Source: Apricaphanius iberus (Eukaryota > Chordata > Actinopteri > Cyprinodontiformes > Aphaniidae). From it: a stretch of 64,000 nucleotides of DNA. This document shows positions 23,308-36,130 of the stretch, piece after piece. Within the stretch, counting starts at the first letter, position 1. Every line of letters starts with the position of its first letter. Where the stretch lies: positions 1 to 64,000 of the forward strand of contig JAPXFQ010002912.1 in NCBI GenBank assembly GCA_028564705.1, read 5' to 3'. A program made the position numbers and the translations under genes. The notes under the pieces are model-generated. The model had not been told where the DNA came from. It made no database searches and saw only the letters and a list, made by a program, of their open reading frames with translations.

Positions 23308-23344
23308 CCGTCCTACATGTGACATAGTGTCACATGTAGGACGG
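23308..23344. repeat. perfect 17-bp inverted repeat with 3-base loop
   Basis: CCGTCCTACATGTGACA (23308-23324), loop TAG, then its exact reverse complement (23328-23344). No gene is adjacent and the surrounding sequence is unassigned. Confidence 0.97.
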
Positions 23345-23640
23345 TCCCAGCAGGAGAGCACGAAAGAGAGAAATGTACAGCTCTTTGGATGTTAGTTTTT
23401 GTTTTGTTTTGTTTAGTAGTGGTTTTGTTTGGGAAGTGACTCCGGTTGAGGTTGCCTAGGGCACCAAATGGTCTAGGACACCCTTTCAATGTACATGTAC
23501 ATAACTGGAAAGATGTGATTCTTGTGATTCCAATGACGTGTTGTGGGAAAACGGCTTGTTCTGTGTCAGTAAGGCAGGATTATACCAGATTGGTATTGCG
23601 TGTTGTGTCTTAATGTAATTTCAAGAAATGTTATGTCCAG

Positions 23641-23835
23641 GCTGGCGACGTGTGGCGGTTGGTGAAGGCGCCTCATGTGTGGAGGCCTAAGTCCACGACA
23701 TGGCTGTCCCCAGTTCGAGTACCGTCCTGGGGAACCTTTGCCGCATGTGTTCCCCCACTTCTCTCCTCTTTTTAGACCTTTGTGCTGTCAAATAAAGGCC
23801 ACTATTGCCTAAAAAACCTTTAAAAAAAATAAACT
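23641..23835 (+). mobile_element. tRNA-derived SINE
   Basis: The head has an A-box-like TGGCGGTTGG at 23653 and a B-box-like AGTTCGAGTACC at 23712. These are followed by the fish SINE body phrase CTTTGCCGCATGTGTTCCCC and a tail CAAATAAAGGC ending in A-rich sequence. The family recalls the widespread fish SINEs ending TGTCAAATAAAGGC. Confidence 0.75.
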
Positions 23836-25094
23836 AGAAATGTTCTGTTTAGGGTATATAAGCATGTGTAAAGCAGACTGTGTGAGGTGAGTTGGTATAG
23901 TTTGTATACTGAATTGTCCAGTACAGGTATAGTATGTAACCGAATAAATTCATCCGGCTAAAGGCTGCAGTGTTAAGATCCAGATGTCTGAGTGTTTATT
24001 TAACTTTTCTCTCTTTATTTATTAGGAAAAAAAACAGCTGTATGCTAATGAAAAGTGCAATCATAGATGTACACACAGCAAATGCTTCTGTCATGTGACT
24101 CAGAAAGAAACACAACATAATCTTTTGCCCAAAACCTTTGTTTCCCTCCCCAAACTTTTCGTCATAACAATTGTTAGCATGCTCACATTAGCCTTAAAAT
24201 AACACGGCACATTTCTTCTTATTTGCGACAGTTATATCTTACTTACCTCACTTTATACCTCACTGGAGTAATTATAGATGGGCCTACTTTTTACTTCTAC
24301 TCCTTACATTTTCACACAATTATCTGTCCTTTCTAGTGCTTGTATTATAAAAATAGCTTTGTTACTCCTTCATTCAGTCTCGTCATTTTATTAAAAAGAA
24401 ACACGAAGCCCTTCCCAACAATGTGCAAACTGGATAGAATTTGACTTCAGTTTGGTAATAATTTTTAACATCTACCACTCTTACATCCATCGTATACTGC
24501 GCACCCAGGAGACATGTTGGCTGAATATTATCTGTATTTGTCTGGGGTTTTATTTAGAACATTGACAGAAAAATAGGAAGGCTCCGAAAGTCCTGGGGTC
24601 TCATTTATAAAACTTGCTTACACACAAAACGGGGTCCAAAAACTATGCAACCAACTTTCTACGCCAAGTTTGAGATTTATAGAAAAAATGCCGTCGGGAA
24701 AATGTGCATAACTTTAAGCACACTGAGGATCTTGCTTATTCGCTTTTTGGACATGGAGGACTCTGACAGTTCAGCAGGAGAGATAATGAAATAGTGAATT
24801 AAAGCCAAATGTTCAGTCCTGTAGACTAAATTCATGTTCCAGGGTTTTTTTGTTTGGTTGGACATGATGATATAGTACGGTGCTGGGAAAACTGTTTGAA
24901 GGTTTACCAATCGACAGGCTATCAGTTTTTATTTGTCATATTGGCTGACCTTTTAAAACCATCAGTACGTTGGCGTATTCAGATGCGCTCCATAGAGATT
25001 TGGTTTTATGACAGTGACATTATGCCACAGAGAGGGCGATAGAGGGAAAATAAATGCAAAGTTACGGAGTGTGTCTTTAATTTTACATGGAGGT
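23836..25094. other. no gene recognised
   Basis: AT-rich. GGGGTCTCATTTATAAAAC at 24596 resembles the end of a fish MITE family also seen at 38872. No partner end was found here. Confidence 0.4.
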
Positions 25095-25190
25095 GGTAAT
25101 CTGTCTTGGGCTGGACCTGGTGTCCGAAATCCAGACCTGGCCCGGTTGAAATGCTGTGGTGGGACTTTTGGAACTCAGAACTAAAATGAA
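25095..25190 (+). mobile_element. possible Tc1/mariner relic
   Basis: One frame reads PGPVEMLWWDFWN near 25139-25177, like the NP-(I/V)EMLWWD block around the third acidic residue of Tc1/mariner transposases. It is too short to be sure. Confidence 0.35.
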
Positions 25191-26415
25191 CTGAAATGTT
25201 GGTGAGAAACAAGCTGGACCTGCACAGTTTTGGTCTCCAGCCTTGCAGCTGCTCCCGCAGTCGATTATTGATCACAGACGCTCTGATGTAATCAAAAGTT
25301 AGTGTGATAATGTGTTCATCTCACATAATAAACCCTTTTTATGCTGTTAGTCTTGTTATTCGATCATTAGGCGAGCAGTTACAGCAGCAGTCGGAGAACA
25401 ATCAGCCTCCCAGCAGGCGCTCCGCATTAAGAGTCGCTCTGATTCTCCGCTGCCTCGTAATCAGTTCTGCAAACAAAAATACATGCAAATATCACTTTTA
25501 AGCTTCAGTATCTGTTTAAATTATCCAGAGAACTGGGGATAATTCACCCAAGACTTCTTTCCTGGCTTGAATTATTGAGACGAAACAGGTTTGAAGTTAT
25601 TTTTGACGCCACAGAGGACTGGCGGATGATGAGCTCTCCCACAGGTGAGAGGAGATGCTGTCGTCTGTCAACTTGACTGTCGGGTGGCCCACTTTTCCCA
25701 GATTCCCCTCAACAACCTGCAGCTGGAGGAGGTTTTAATAATTAGATGGAGGGAGGGGAAAGTGTCGGGTACACAGAAGCAGAGACTGGATCGGGACCAG
25801 AAGGCCCCAGAGCTCTGAACGCTTCGTGTGTTCGACATCTTTCCAAAGTTCTTCCACAGTGATGAATGACTCCTTTAGTTTCCCAGAGCATCATGGGAAA
25901 TCACTCCATGGAGAGTCAGTGGAAAATTTTTACTCGCACTGTGAGGACACACACAGGACCAAAACCAATCCCACCGAAGTAACTGTGTTCTCTTTTCCCT
26001 TATAATCTGCTCTTTAGGCTGATCAAAGGGATTTTTCTCTGGTTCCTTGTGGCCATTTGTGTGAAGAAGTCTGAATGACGTCACGAGATTTCGCAGACAC
26101 ACGACTGTTTGTTTGTGGGAGGGAGTGCTGAGATTAATGGTGCTGGGAAGGAAAGAGACAGAAAGAGAAATGAGGTAAACAGATGATAGAGAGGGAGACA
26201 GGAGCAGAAACAGGAGTATTTCTGTGTTCTTATGAATGAAAATGAAAACAGTAGTCGAAGAGTCACATAAAACAGAAGCTGAAGGAAGGAGGGAAGGTCC
26301 CAAGAAAAATTTTTCCTCTGTCAAATATAGATTTTTGTTGCGTTTAAGCCTTAGATAAATTATAAAAGCTTGGTTCACTTTGTTTCTGAGCAGCCTGGAC
26401 TTTGAATGGGCCATT
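25191..26415. other. no gene recognised
   Basis: The 179-aa minus-strand frame at 26414-25875 falls here. It is low-complexity (Leu/Ser/Phe, from a purine-rich + strand) and I do not accept it as a gene. Otherwise the sequence is unassigned. Confidence 0.45.
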
Positions 26416-26820
26416 TAGACACCTTGACTTGTGTTTCATTTTTAGCCATTCGTTTTGGGATTATTGTCTTGTTGGAGGTCCCATTCAATTAATCTGAAAC
26501 AGAACCTCATGTTTCAGCCTTCTTCAGCACCGTGCTTGGCAGTTCGACTTATCCAGTTTGGCGCTGCAGTACACTACACTCCATTATTCCACAAATCTTC
26601 TGCTTCTTTTGAATGCAATAAACTTTGTATTCTCGTTGGAAAAATCTGACGTAATCTCTCTTAACAACTGCACTTGTTCAGTTCTTTTTTCTAACTGTCC
26701 TGTCATGAACTTTAACCTTTAGTCTGCTAACTGAGGTTTGTAAAGACTGAGATGGACTGAGCTGTGGGTGTTGGGGTGGATGATTGACCCTCTGAGCTTA
26801 TGCAGCAATGAGCAAACTGA
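26416..26820. mobile_element. possible eroded DNA-transposon copy
   Basis: Phrases such as TTTTAGCCATTCGTTTTGGG, TTGTCTTGTTGGAGG and GGTGTTGGGGTGGATGATTG are familiar from internally degraded fish DNA transposons. No terminal repeats or target duplications were found. Confidence 0.35.
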
Positions 26821-28419
26821 GCTAACCGAAGCTAACGAAGTTTAGCGGGCCATTTAGGCAGAAGTCTGAGGTCGAGCGACTCTACTACCCCTATGCCTTC
26901 TCGACAGAGTCAAAAAAAAAAATTTTTCAAATAAAAGCATGAAACCTTGTCTGTCCATAAACTTTACATAAACTGTGAATTTTAATTATAACATGTTTTA
27001 ATATTCAATTTGTAAAGAAGAAATGTGATCATTTCAAACCATTTTCAATCAAGCAGCATTATCTCAAAAGCACAGTAGAAATATAAGCAGAGACTTCCCA
27101 GATTAAACTCTGATAGTCAAGTTCAGAGAAACAATGTAGCCCAGACTTCTATCTTGTTTCGGAGGCTGCAGCCTTCCCTGTGACGAGCAAGGCGGTAGAA
27201 AGCTTTTAGCCAGCAGCGCTAGCACTGATGGCTAATCTGAAACCTGTCAATTTAAGAACATGCCACTAGTTATTCGTAATTTCAAGATTAAATGACATCT
27301 AAACAAACAAGTTATTAGAAAAATGTACTCTCCCCCCCCCAGGGTTGTCATGATGGCAAACTTCACCTATTATACCCAGAATTTTTTTTTGGTTATATAC
27401 ATGTTTATTTCTGTCGTTAGCATTTTTTTCATGGGAGCCAATGGAAACTTACTCATTTCTGCATGATGATCTAATAAGAATAAAAATGGAAGCAGCTGAC
27501 ATTGGTATAGATCCACAAAGAGACCCTGAGGAATAAAAATAAGGTCAAAGAAAAATATTTAAAAATGTGTATCATGGCCATGTGCAAGTGACCACTTTGG
27601 CTTCTTTTCAAGAAAGGCAACAGCATTTTCATGTATTTGACCAGATAGTGAGGACGCACATCAATCCTGCACAGACATGTAGAGTTAAACTAAACTACTG
27701 TCACTGTAAAGTCTTGGATTAGTAAAAGGATGTGTTCAGTTTTATCAAAGAGATCAGTGAATGACGTGAGCGAACATCTTCTGTTTCACTGTCCTGTCCA
27801 CTTTTGACATTTGGTATGGGGTGTAAAGCGCGTCCGGGGTTGGCGGTGGCGATTCGCAAAATAAATTGTCTGGTTTTACTGTTTTTCGTCAAGCATGTAC
27901 GTAGGCCACGAGTGCTGGGCCATTTGTTGGGATTTTTAGAGGGATTTAGAATATGTAGAAGTAAAAATAAATCATCCTGTAGACCTTTTAAGATGTTAGA
28001 AGTTAATTTTTCAATGCAAACGTACCTTACTGCAAAGCGAGCAAGAATGAGGTCTACTCACTTTAAAAATGTACTGCTGCTCAAAATTAACAAGAGGTTC
28101 AGATAACAACAATAAGGATGGACACAAGAAAAAGTAATCTAGAAATGTATAAGAAGTACATCAGGGGCAGTTTTGAGAGAATTACATTTTTTAGCAGCTG
28201 CTATATTTATTTGAGAAGTTTTAAGTTTACATAACATGTTGTAAAATCTGACATGTCTAACCCAGTTTAATAAAAAAATGAAATAGTTTTATCTTAAATG
28301 TCTCACATTCTGATGGTACCCGACATTTTTGTCTTCTTTTGGTCATTTGGGGAAAGTTACAGCACTTGTGACTATTAGTGTTACCTGTTTTGATTTATAA
28401 ATTTCTAGAAAAAAAAAAA
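26821..28419. other. no gene recognised
   Basis: Unassigned. The 100-aa frame at 27804-28106 (+) is Arg/Lys-rich but shows no domain. Confidence 0.4.
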
Positions 28420-28712
28420 CATTTTATGAAAAAGCGACTTTAAATGTTGTCCCATTGTCTTTTTAGCATTATTTAGGAGGTACTGCTCTAAAAAATGTCA
28501 CTAAGTAACTTTTAATCAAAATATACCTTAAGTAAGCCAAGTCTTAGTTTTACTTGAGTATATTTTAGACAGGTAATTTTACTTGTAATTGAGTCAAATG
28601 TCATCACAGCAGTAGTACTTTTACTTGAGTAGAATATTTTAGTACTCTTTCTACCTCTGGTTAAACTGTATGCTTAGAAATGGCACCTGTATTTGCCTTG
28701 GGTCTCTGGAGT
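28420..28712. repeat. duplicated segment, copy 1 (contains a TACTTTTACTTGAGTA-type element end)
   Basis: Matches 32617-32866. Shared blocks include TTTATGAAAAAG, TGTCCCATTGT, AGACAGGTAATTTTACTTGT, GAGTCAAATGTCATCACAG, TTACTTGAGTAGAATATTTT and the ending CCACCTCTG-like sequence. The identity runs on past that ending into GTTAAACTGTATGCTTAGAA and TGTATTTGCCTTGGGTCTCT. Confidence 0.85.
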
Positions 28713-31218
28713 GACTAGTGCCTTGCTCAAGCTACCCGTCTTAGCCATAGCAGAGGCTTTGGTCTGCTCTACCCATATATGGTGCTCATTTCCTGTTCTT
28801 AAAAGTGGCATATTTATAAAAGGGCTTTTAAATTGATCTTTAAAAAAACATTGGAAAGGCAGACCATTTCTTTTGTGCTTTTGATATTTATAGGTTTCAT
28901 AGCTCTGAGTGCATTTATCCTTTAGATAGTTTATTTCTTGATGTAATCATGAAAAATTATAAGTGGGGGGTTGTGACCGATCAGTTGGAAAAGAGTAAAA
29001 AGAGGCAGAAGAACAGCGTCTGCATTGGTCGTTATTATTCTAAATGTCGCCTGTCTGGGAAACCGTTTTTCGATAAGACGCTCTGAGTGTAATGGAGGAC
29101 AGGAAGATGGAGGGCAGAAACGAGAGCAAATTGTAATTCATTTCCTGATAACATGCAAGAAGCATAGTTGCCATGGAGATGACTTTACAGCACTGACAGG
29201 ATAACATAATTTTCTTTTCCTCCATTTTTCTATTGAAACATTAAAATAATACAGCTTTTTCGACATTGTGCTGCTGAACATCACAAGGCTGTAAATAAAT
29301 TATACATCCGCTTCATTCTGCATTATTGAGTTGCGTTAGAGTTGAACTGTTGAGGCCCGGCCGTGACGTTCACATCGTTCTCGGTGCATTAGCGGGGTTG
29401 TAGTTCAGACAGACGTGATGTAACCGCAGCTGTTATTGATCTCAGCGGGACGAGAAGTACCAGAGGGATCAGTGTCTTACAACAGAAACGTATCAACTGG
29501 AGCAGAGTACACAGTAATAAACCTACTCATCCAAAATACAAGTTCTGTAGCACATCCCCACTGATCTTATACTATTGCTGCATTGATATTGTAATTAGGC
29601 ATATTTTGTAGCTATAGGTTGAAGATGTGTACAATATTGCATTTACAAAACACTTCTTGAATACAATATTTAATGCTGATTCTGTCTGTAGGATGGATTC
29701 TAACTGCCCTAAATGCCCACACCTGATGTTTATTTTTAGTAGCCATAATGCCACAGCTCACAAACATTGGAAGAGACATAACACTTCTCTCTGAATACTT
29801 CAAGGTGCTGGTACTAGAGGATGACAACTTTATGGGATCCAGTGGGTTACGTGATTCATGCAGGATTCCCGTAAAGTGGGACTGAAGATTTTTATAATCG
29901 TGTCACTGGGACAAGAGCTTGTATGTCTGTCTGACTGGCGGCTGATTTATTAAAAGTTACATGATGAAAGCTTGACAGAGTAGTCAGCAGGCAATGTGCA
30001 CTGCACAGCTGCTCATCACATTACTGACCAATTATAAACATTTCTCGGTTCATTTCACCCTCTTGGAAACAAAGTTGTTTGATATTTAAAATTTATTCAA
30101 AGTAAGAAATCTGCTTGTATATAGATCTTTGTTTTATAAGCTACACACATTGTTTTTAACCTTCACCCTTTTCAATGGGAAAAAACACAACACTGTACCT
30201 GCAAACCTGTGATGCTTTCGAGGAATATATGATGAGCTCCATAACATAGGACATTTAAAACGTATTAAAAAAACATGCGTTTATGGCTTATGGTATTATT
30301 TTATGTGTAATGGTGGTTGACAAGCAACGTTTGATGCGTACTAAATATGCCCTACTTATTTTTATTAAGTTCTAAACAAACAAAACTATATTCTCTCTAT
30401 TAAGTCTTAAGATCATGTCAATTTCTTTTTTTGAGAATGAGAAATTTAGTTTAAAAGGGCTGGGATGTCCAGCTGCAGTTTGATATCTTGAAAATGTTTG
30501 CACCAGTTCCATTCTCTGAACAGTATGTCATGTTTTGTTTGAGGCTTCTGATCCACATCCACTGACACTCCAGGAGAGCAGGTAAAGATTATGTAGACCT
30601 TACTGGTTGTAGGTGAAGATAAATGTCAGGGAGGAAGTGGCAGGCCCCTGGGTTAAGGTCTGGAAAGATGGTGTACAGGTGTAAGTTGGAGGATGGATAG
30701 GTTCGTGAGGCAGTGGGCTGCTGATCCAGAGAATGGCTCTTTAGGATGTCTGTAGGCTTGGGAAGATAACCCCAGGAATGGCCAAAATGGAAAATCCAGA
30801 GGTTGACAAAATTCTTCACACGTAGGTTTTGTTGGATTCAGTGGCTAGAGGTGCCAAGCAGGTTAAACCTCAAGCAGTGAGTGATCAGCAGAAGTCTCCT
30901 TTTATCCTGTGTTGATGAATCCCAGGTGTGTGAGAGCAGGCTGTCTTAGCCCTGCCCTCCTGGAGGAACACTGCATCTCAGCAGACAGGGAGACCGAAAA
31001 CCCCTCAAACATCCCAGCACCCTAAGCTCATATCAGACGAAACAATTTACTGAATTGAAGCATACTTCTAAACGGAGGAGAATAAATGATCAAGGAGTAA
31101 CTCAGTAGCAACGAGGGAGACCGTGGTGCCGAATGCCTGTCTGCCTGCAGCATGTGTTGTCCTGAATACTGTAACTGTGGTAGCTCCGGTGTGGAGTCCT
31201 CCCGCAACCAATCACGCG
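28713..31218. other. no gene recognised
   Basis: Unassigned sequence. Frames of 60-76 aa are present but none is recognisable. Confidence 0.4.
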
Positions 31219-31284
31219 TCGGAGTCCGGTCTTGTTTGGTAATGCTGCCTAAACTGGGTGGTAAACCCAAATACCGGCACCATT
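31219..31284 (+). pseudogene. short 28S rRNA-like fragment
   Basis: TCGGAGTC, TTGTTTGGTAATGC, CTGGGTGGTAAAC and AAATACCGGCAC occur in the order found in the 5' part of 28S rRNA (and in the larger fragment at 49541). A 12-14 base deletion follows GGTAAAC. It is too diverged and short to be an rRNA gene. Confidence 0.65.
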
Positions 31285-32616
31285 TTTGTCTCATGTTACA
31301 GATTTTAGTAAACAGAGACAGTGTAGGAGTAGTGTTGGGGTTAGCCAATCAGAGTACAGAAAATTGCATGTCATTATCTCAACAAGCAAGCTCCCAACAT
31401 CTTGTTGAGTCTCCACACTCACTCCCACACTGAACTGGCATAAATTGAAATAGACTAGGAATCTTTTTTTTTTTTTACAGAAACCAACTCAGACGGCATT
31501 CTTTCATACCAGACAACACTGAAAAATTAATAAACACACCACTAAAGGGAAACTTTAATGACAACATGCCGTTCAAAACGACGGACAAAGAAAAAATGTC
31601 TAGCGCAACCTCTGGTTGGAGGCATGGGTTGACGGACACGGGGTATGTTTGAGAAAAGTCGTCCACTCTTCCTGTGTCGTTGCTCTCTGGGTTTTTTCCT
31701 GCCATTACAGCCGTTTAATTTGTCAATATACGGTAACCAATTTTTACGAGCCGTCTCTAAACGCACCTTAGCACACAAGGAATTGCTTGGACTTGCCAAC
31801 AGGTGCTGCAGCTGCAGAGCTGAAGAGAACAGCACAGCACGTCCAGTAATCCACAAGCCAGACCCAGCAAAGGGCAAAAAAATGTTGCACAGATTTTCAA
31901 GCAAGCTGTAAGTTGAATTATCCTGTTACTTATAAATAATATTAGTTCATTTTAGCCAAGTTAATACAGGCCAATATATCATGTTACCTTGGTTACTAGG
32001 TAGGTAGTTCATATTAGGAATAAACCCACATCTGTTTTATTTCTATGCAGAACTTTACTACTTTCAGCATATTTGAAAGAAATCTTTATTTCCACAATAA
32101 ACAAAGCGGGTCAGGGATGGTCTGCACAGGTGGAAAGATAATATAAGTGGCTGATAAAATATCTATGGCGTAATAGGGAACTTGAGGTTAATTTCCATAT
32201 TAATGTCTCTACTGCAAATCAGAATTCTACATGAAAATGTTACTTTCCACGTTTTCATTTATTTTTAATGCCTTAATACAAAAGATCAGAGTCAAGGAGG
32301 AGATATCAGACCAGAGGTCAGCAGCAGTGTCATTGAATCAGAGATTAGAGCTTGCTGAGAAAAAGTGATCCATTGCTGGGAGAAACCAGGCAGCTGGGAC
32401 CAGGTTTTCATTGATATTTTATATTACTATAAAATAAAAATAAAATATACATCTTTTGTCTATATTTTAATTGGTAGACCACCAGAATTAGCCATCCTGA
32501 CCTTTTTGTCCAAATAATTGGTTAGAACCTTTAGCCATCTACCTTCAGCAAAGTAGATCATTGTGTTTGTTCTGGCAATTCAATTGATGTGAGTTTGGTA
32601 AAAAACAAAAACTAAC
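31285..32616. other. no gene recognised
   Basis: Opposing frames at 31542-31904 (minus, 120 aa) and 31645-31911 (plus, 88 aa) overlap. Neither has a domain that I recognise. The ATGACAACATGCCGTTC area looks repeat-like. Confidence 0.4.
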
Positions 32617-32866
32617 AACTTTATGAAAAAGGGACTTTCAATTTTGTCCCATTGTAAGTAACTTTTACTCTGAATATATTTTAAGTAAGCTACATCTTAC
32701 TTTTAATTCAGTACATTTTTAGACAGGTAATTTTACTTGTAGTTGAGTCAAATGTCATCACAGTAGTAGTACTTTTACTTGAGTAGAATATTTTAGTACT
32801 CTTTCCACCTCTGGTTAAACTGTATGCTTAGAAACGGCACCTGTATTTGCCTTGGGTCTCTGAAGA
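32617..32866. repeat. duplicated segment, copy 2
   Basis: Second copy of the 28420-28712 segment, same orientation, 4.1 kb away. It lacks about 45 bases after TGTCCCATTGT. Confidence 0.85.
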
Positions 32867-35160
32867 GCCTGGTATTTGATGAAGCCATTGGGTTAACTCA
32901 AACTGTCTTTTTTTAACATTTTAAATATTTCTAGATTGACTCCACAATCATTCAAGACATCAGTGAATTTAGATTTACATTCAAGGAAAAAAATGTTTTG
33001 CAGTCGTTTCTGCTGAGCAGGTAGGGCCTTGAATCATTCATTTTATTGATAGTGATAGTTCATAACTATGTATAATAACCACTATTAATACTGCTGAAAA
33101 CCAAGCCGGCTCACTCCTTGTGCAACAGTGATGTTAATTGTTCTTTAGCCACAGAGGAACGTTTGTTTTAAAATTTTGAATTTGTTTTGGAATATGCTTG
33201 TGTTTTGTCTGTGGCAGCCACCGTTATAAAGAACTACAAATAAGTAACCTACAGGGTTCAGGAACTGGCCTGCAAGTTCTGGTAAAGTAACTGCAAGTTG
33301 CAAGTATGGAGCAGAATGGTTTCTTACCAAACTACTGTGGTTCTAACCATATTTTGAGGTATCTTTAGGCAAAACACAAAACAAAAGGGAAGCTCATTTT
33401 AGTTCCATCAGTTATATGGTGATCTCCAAAGAGTTGATATAACCTGGTTGAGCTAATCCAGTATGGAACCAGCTTTGTCATTAAGACAGATAACTCCAAT
33501 CTAGTTTGGAAGTCTAGAGTCCATCTCTCCAGACTGTTTCTCTTGTTTGTTGATTTTCCAGACACCTCAGGAGAAGTTGTTTGCTTACCTTAAGGTGGAA
33601 AATCATGTTTTTCACCGTCCTGCTTATAAAGAGTGTTTGTGTTCTTAGACGGTGGATTATTTTCTTTCTGAAAAAGCTTCACAAACAGATAATGTGACAT
33701 TCTACCCGTCTTCTGTCCTCCTATTTCTCGACGACTCCTCTCCCGTCTCCCTCTTTCCTCTTCTGTCGTTTCCTCATTCTTTCTAATCCGACTCTCTTTC
33801 TGCTTTTTTCGCCGCTTCATTTCAATATGACTGAAAGCTGAGCTGAATTTCCTCGGGTCGAGACATATCCAGGACTCATTTGCAATTTTAATTTAATTTC
33901 TGTTTGACTTTGCTCACATTCAGACACCAAAGCTGAACTCAATCATTTTATTTGACTATTTTAATAAGTATAATATTGGTGAGGTGGTGCAAATGTAAAT
34001 CAGGATAATACCCTGACAGGTTCAAACATTTGTACTTAACTTTGTTTATGTTCCAGAGGATTTGCCTACTGATAAGTCTGAGCTTGTAGCTTCAGCATAT
34101 TCTCATACGTTTCATAATCTACTTTTGGAATTATACCTTACAAATAAATCAGTTTAAAATTAAAAGTATCAGCATCCATAATACTAAGAATTAAAGTCCT
34201 CAAGTTATGCATTTTAATTTATGAAACCTTAAGTAGTTGTTTAGCTTTGGGTTGCCAACATCTTAGCCGCTAGCCAAAATGTCCGCTATATAAAAGTGCT
34301 TAGGGATGTTCTACTTCAAGATGTAATGCACATATTACCCAGAAATCTTTTTTCTGATTAATTTTTTTTCAGCATAATGATCTTCTCCAAACATTTGAAA
34401 TAGGTCTGGTTTCTTTACTGCGGGTGGGGTGCCAGAAACAAAATATTCATGTATTATTTTTTGCTTGTTTTAGACCCCCAAAGATAAAATGCTGACATGC
34501 ATTAAATTTATCCGGCAGAGGTGGAGGACTGGGATGTTTTCTTGTGTTCTTTGTTTGCCTCCCTGTCTTGTGTCGTCAGTTCGCGCCTCTGCTGGTGCGG
34601 TTTCTTTTCTTCACCTTCTTCCTTTCTTCCTTCTTGTCTCGGTTTCGTGTCCATGACTTCAGGAAATTGAACCCTCAGTAATCACTAATAAAGATTATTT
34701 AATACATATACATCAAGTGGAGTATTATAGCAAAGCTGTAATACTCTGCTTTGGAAAGTAAATCTGTTGGGCTTTTACTTGGTACTCAGACACCAATTCT
34801 GAGTGGCAAACTTCTAGACAGGACACGTAAAAAAAAAAAAAAAAAAAAAAGAATCAGTTCATTTGACCCAACCTTATATTACTGTGTCACACAATCAGAC
34901 TATCACTATATAATGAACAAATAGCACACAGTTCTCTCAGTATGTAAGAATACACAAAACAGATCATTATTAATATACATTTTTCCACAACACGGTAAAA
35001 AGGATAATAATTGTTTAAAAATCATCCACTGTGATTTCCTACATTTTTGTTTTAGATTCCGTCCTTCACAGTTGAAGAGTATCTTTGATACAAATTACAG
35101 ACCTTTAAATGGGAAAACTTCAAAAATCAGCAGTGTATCAAATACTTGTTCTTCCCAAGG
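32867..35160. other. no gene recognised; A22 at 34829-34850
   Basis: AT-rich unassigned sequence. The minus-strand frame at 33820-33590 is an Arg/Lys/Glu low-complexity product of a TCTTTC-rich tract. Confidence 0.4.
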
Positions 35161-35166
35161 GAGGTA

Positions 35167-35192
35167 GATGGATGGATGGATGGATGGATGGT
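35167..35192. repeat. (ATGG)n microsatellite
   Basis: Six to seven ATGG/GATG units. Confidence 0.95.
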
Positions 35193-35517
35193 GTTATAGC
35201 AGGATTCCATAGGGATAAGCATGATGCGTCTCCGTTGGAGTTTTAACATTATTAATTAAGAACTGGATAGAAACCCATCTCTTGGGTAATTGTGTCGCTC
35301 TCCGCAAGCGCTGTGTTCCCTCTGTACTGCTACTGGTGCTACCATATAATAGTGTTATCATCATTGCTTAATCAAAATAAGGTAAGACCCACGCCATCCA
35401 ACTACATCATTTAACAGGTATGTTCATGACTGCAACATTCTGGAATATTCTGCTGCTGCTCTACAAATTAATACTAATCAGAGAAAATAACTAATCTTGA
35501 AATAATTATTCCACTAC

Positions 35518-35605
<88 letters not shown>
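35518..35605. repeat. (GATA)22 microsatellite
   Basis: Twenty-two uninterrupted GATA units. The minus-strand frame 35714-35514 (poly-LSIY) is its translation, not a gene. Confidence 0.98.
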
Positions 35606-35606
<1 letters not shown>

Positions 35607-35703
35607 AAGCAGATATAGCCAGAGTAGAAAACAATATAACCACTTGAAAACAGTCAATGTTACAGTTTTGAAATGTTTAAATTGTGCCTGAAATTCCGAC
35701 AGT

Positions 35704-36130
35704 TTATGGTGCACTCACACCGCCCCAAACGTCAGCGTCGGTTGCGGAAAGATTACTTGTAAAATCTATGGTTGAGTCCATCCGAGGTCTCCGCTGTGCC
35801 TTATGTGCGTTGGCACCTTCAACTTTTCAAGCGTTACTTGCTTTTCAAGCGTTACTTGCTTTTCAAGCGGTAACGTAGCAAACGCGAGCAACGCAGTTGA
35901 GCTAGCTGAATTTATGACGCACTTGACGCGGTGCGCCAACCAATCAGAGTGTCTCACTGTTGTAACGTCGTCTAGCCAGTCATGATCCGCTAGTGTTTTA
36001 AACATCCATCAAAGAAAGGCCCACCCACATGCTTTGGACGCTTCAGCTTAAAAATGTATATACCTCAAACTAGAGGCATTGTGAGGGTTGCTTGACACAG
36101 ACAAAGTGTGCGGTTTGAACGCAACTTTAG
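35704..36130. mobile_element. MITE-like element with GC-rich interior
   Basis: The left end TGGTGCACTCACACCGCC (35707) and, from the right, AAGTTGCGTTCAAACCGCAC (near 36128 backwards) agree at about 14 of 21 positions. The interior has many CG-containing phrases (GACGCACTTGACGCGGTGCG) typical of fish MITEs of the 'TTCACACCG' kind. No target duplication is resolved. Confidence 0.5.
35824..35875. repeat. 18-bp tandem repeat, 2.6 copies
   Basis: The unit TTTTCAAGCGTTACTTGC occurs twice exactly and then partially (TTTTCAAGCGGTAACG), inside the MITE-like element. Confidence 0.95.

Noticed and set aside
25875..26414. 179-aa minus-strand ORF, the longest not explained by a repeat
   Set aside because: Composition is low-complexity Leu/Ser/Phe caused by purine-rich + strand; no domain, no splice or poly(A) context.
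33590..33820. Arg/Lys/Glu-rich minus-strand ORF resembling a nuclear coiled protein
   Set aside because: Directly explained by a TCTTTC/CTCCT pyrimidine tract on the + strand.
35514..35714. ORF with repeating LSIY peptide
   Set aside because: Translation of the (GATA)22 microsatellite.
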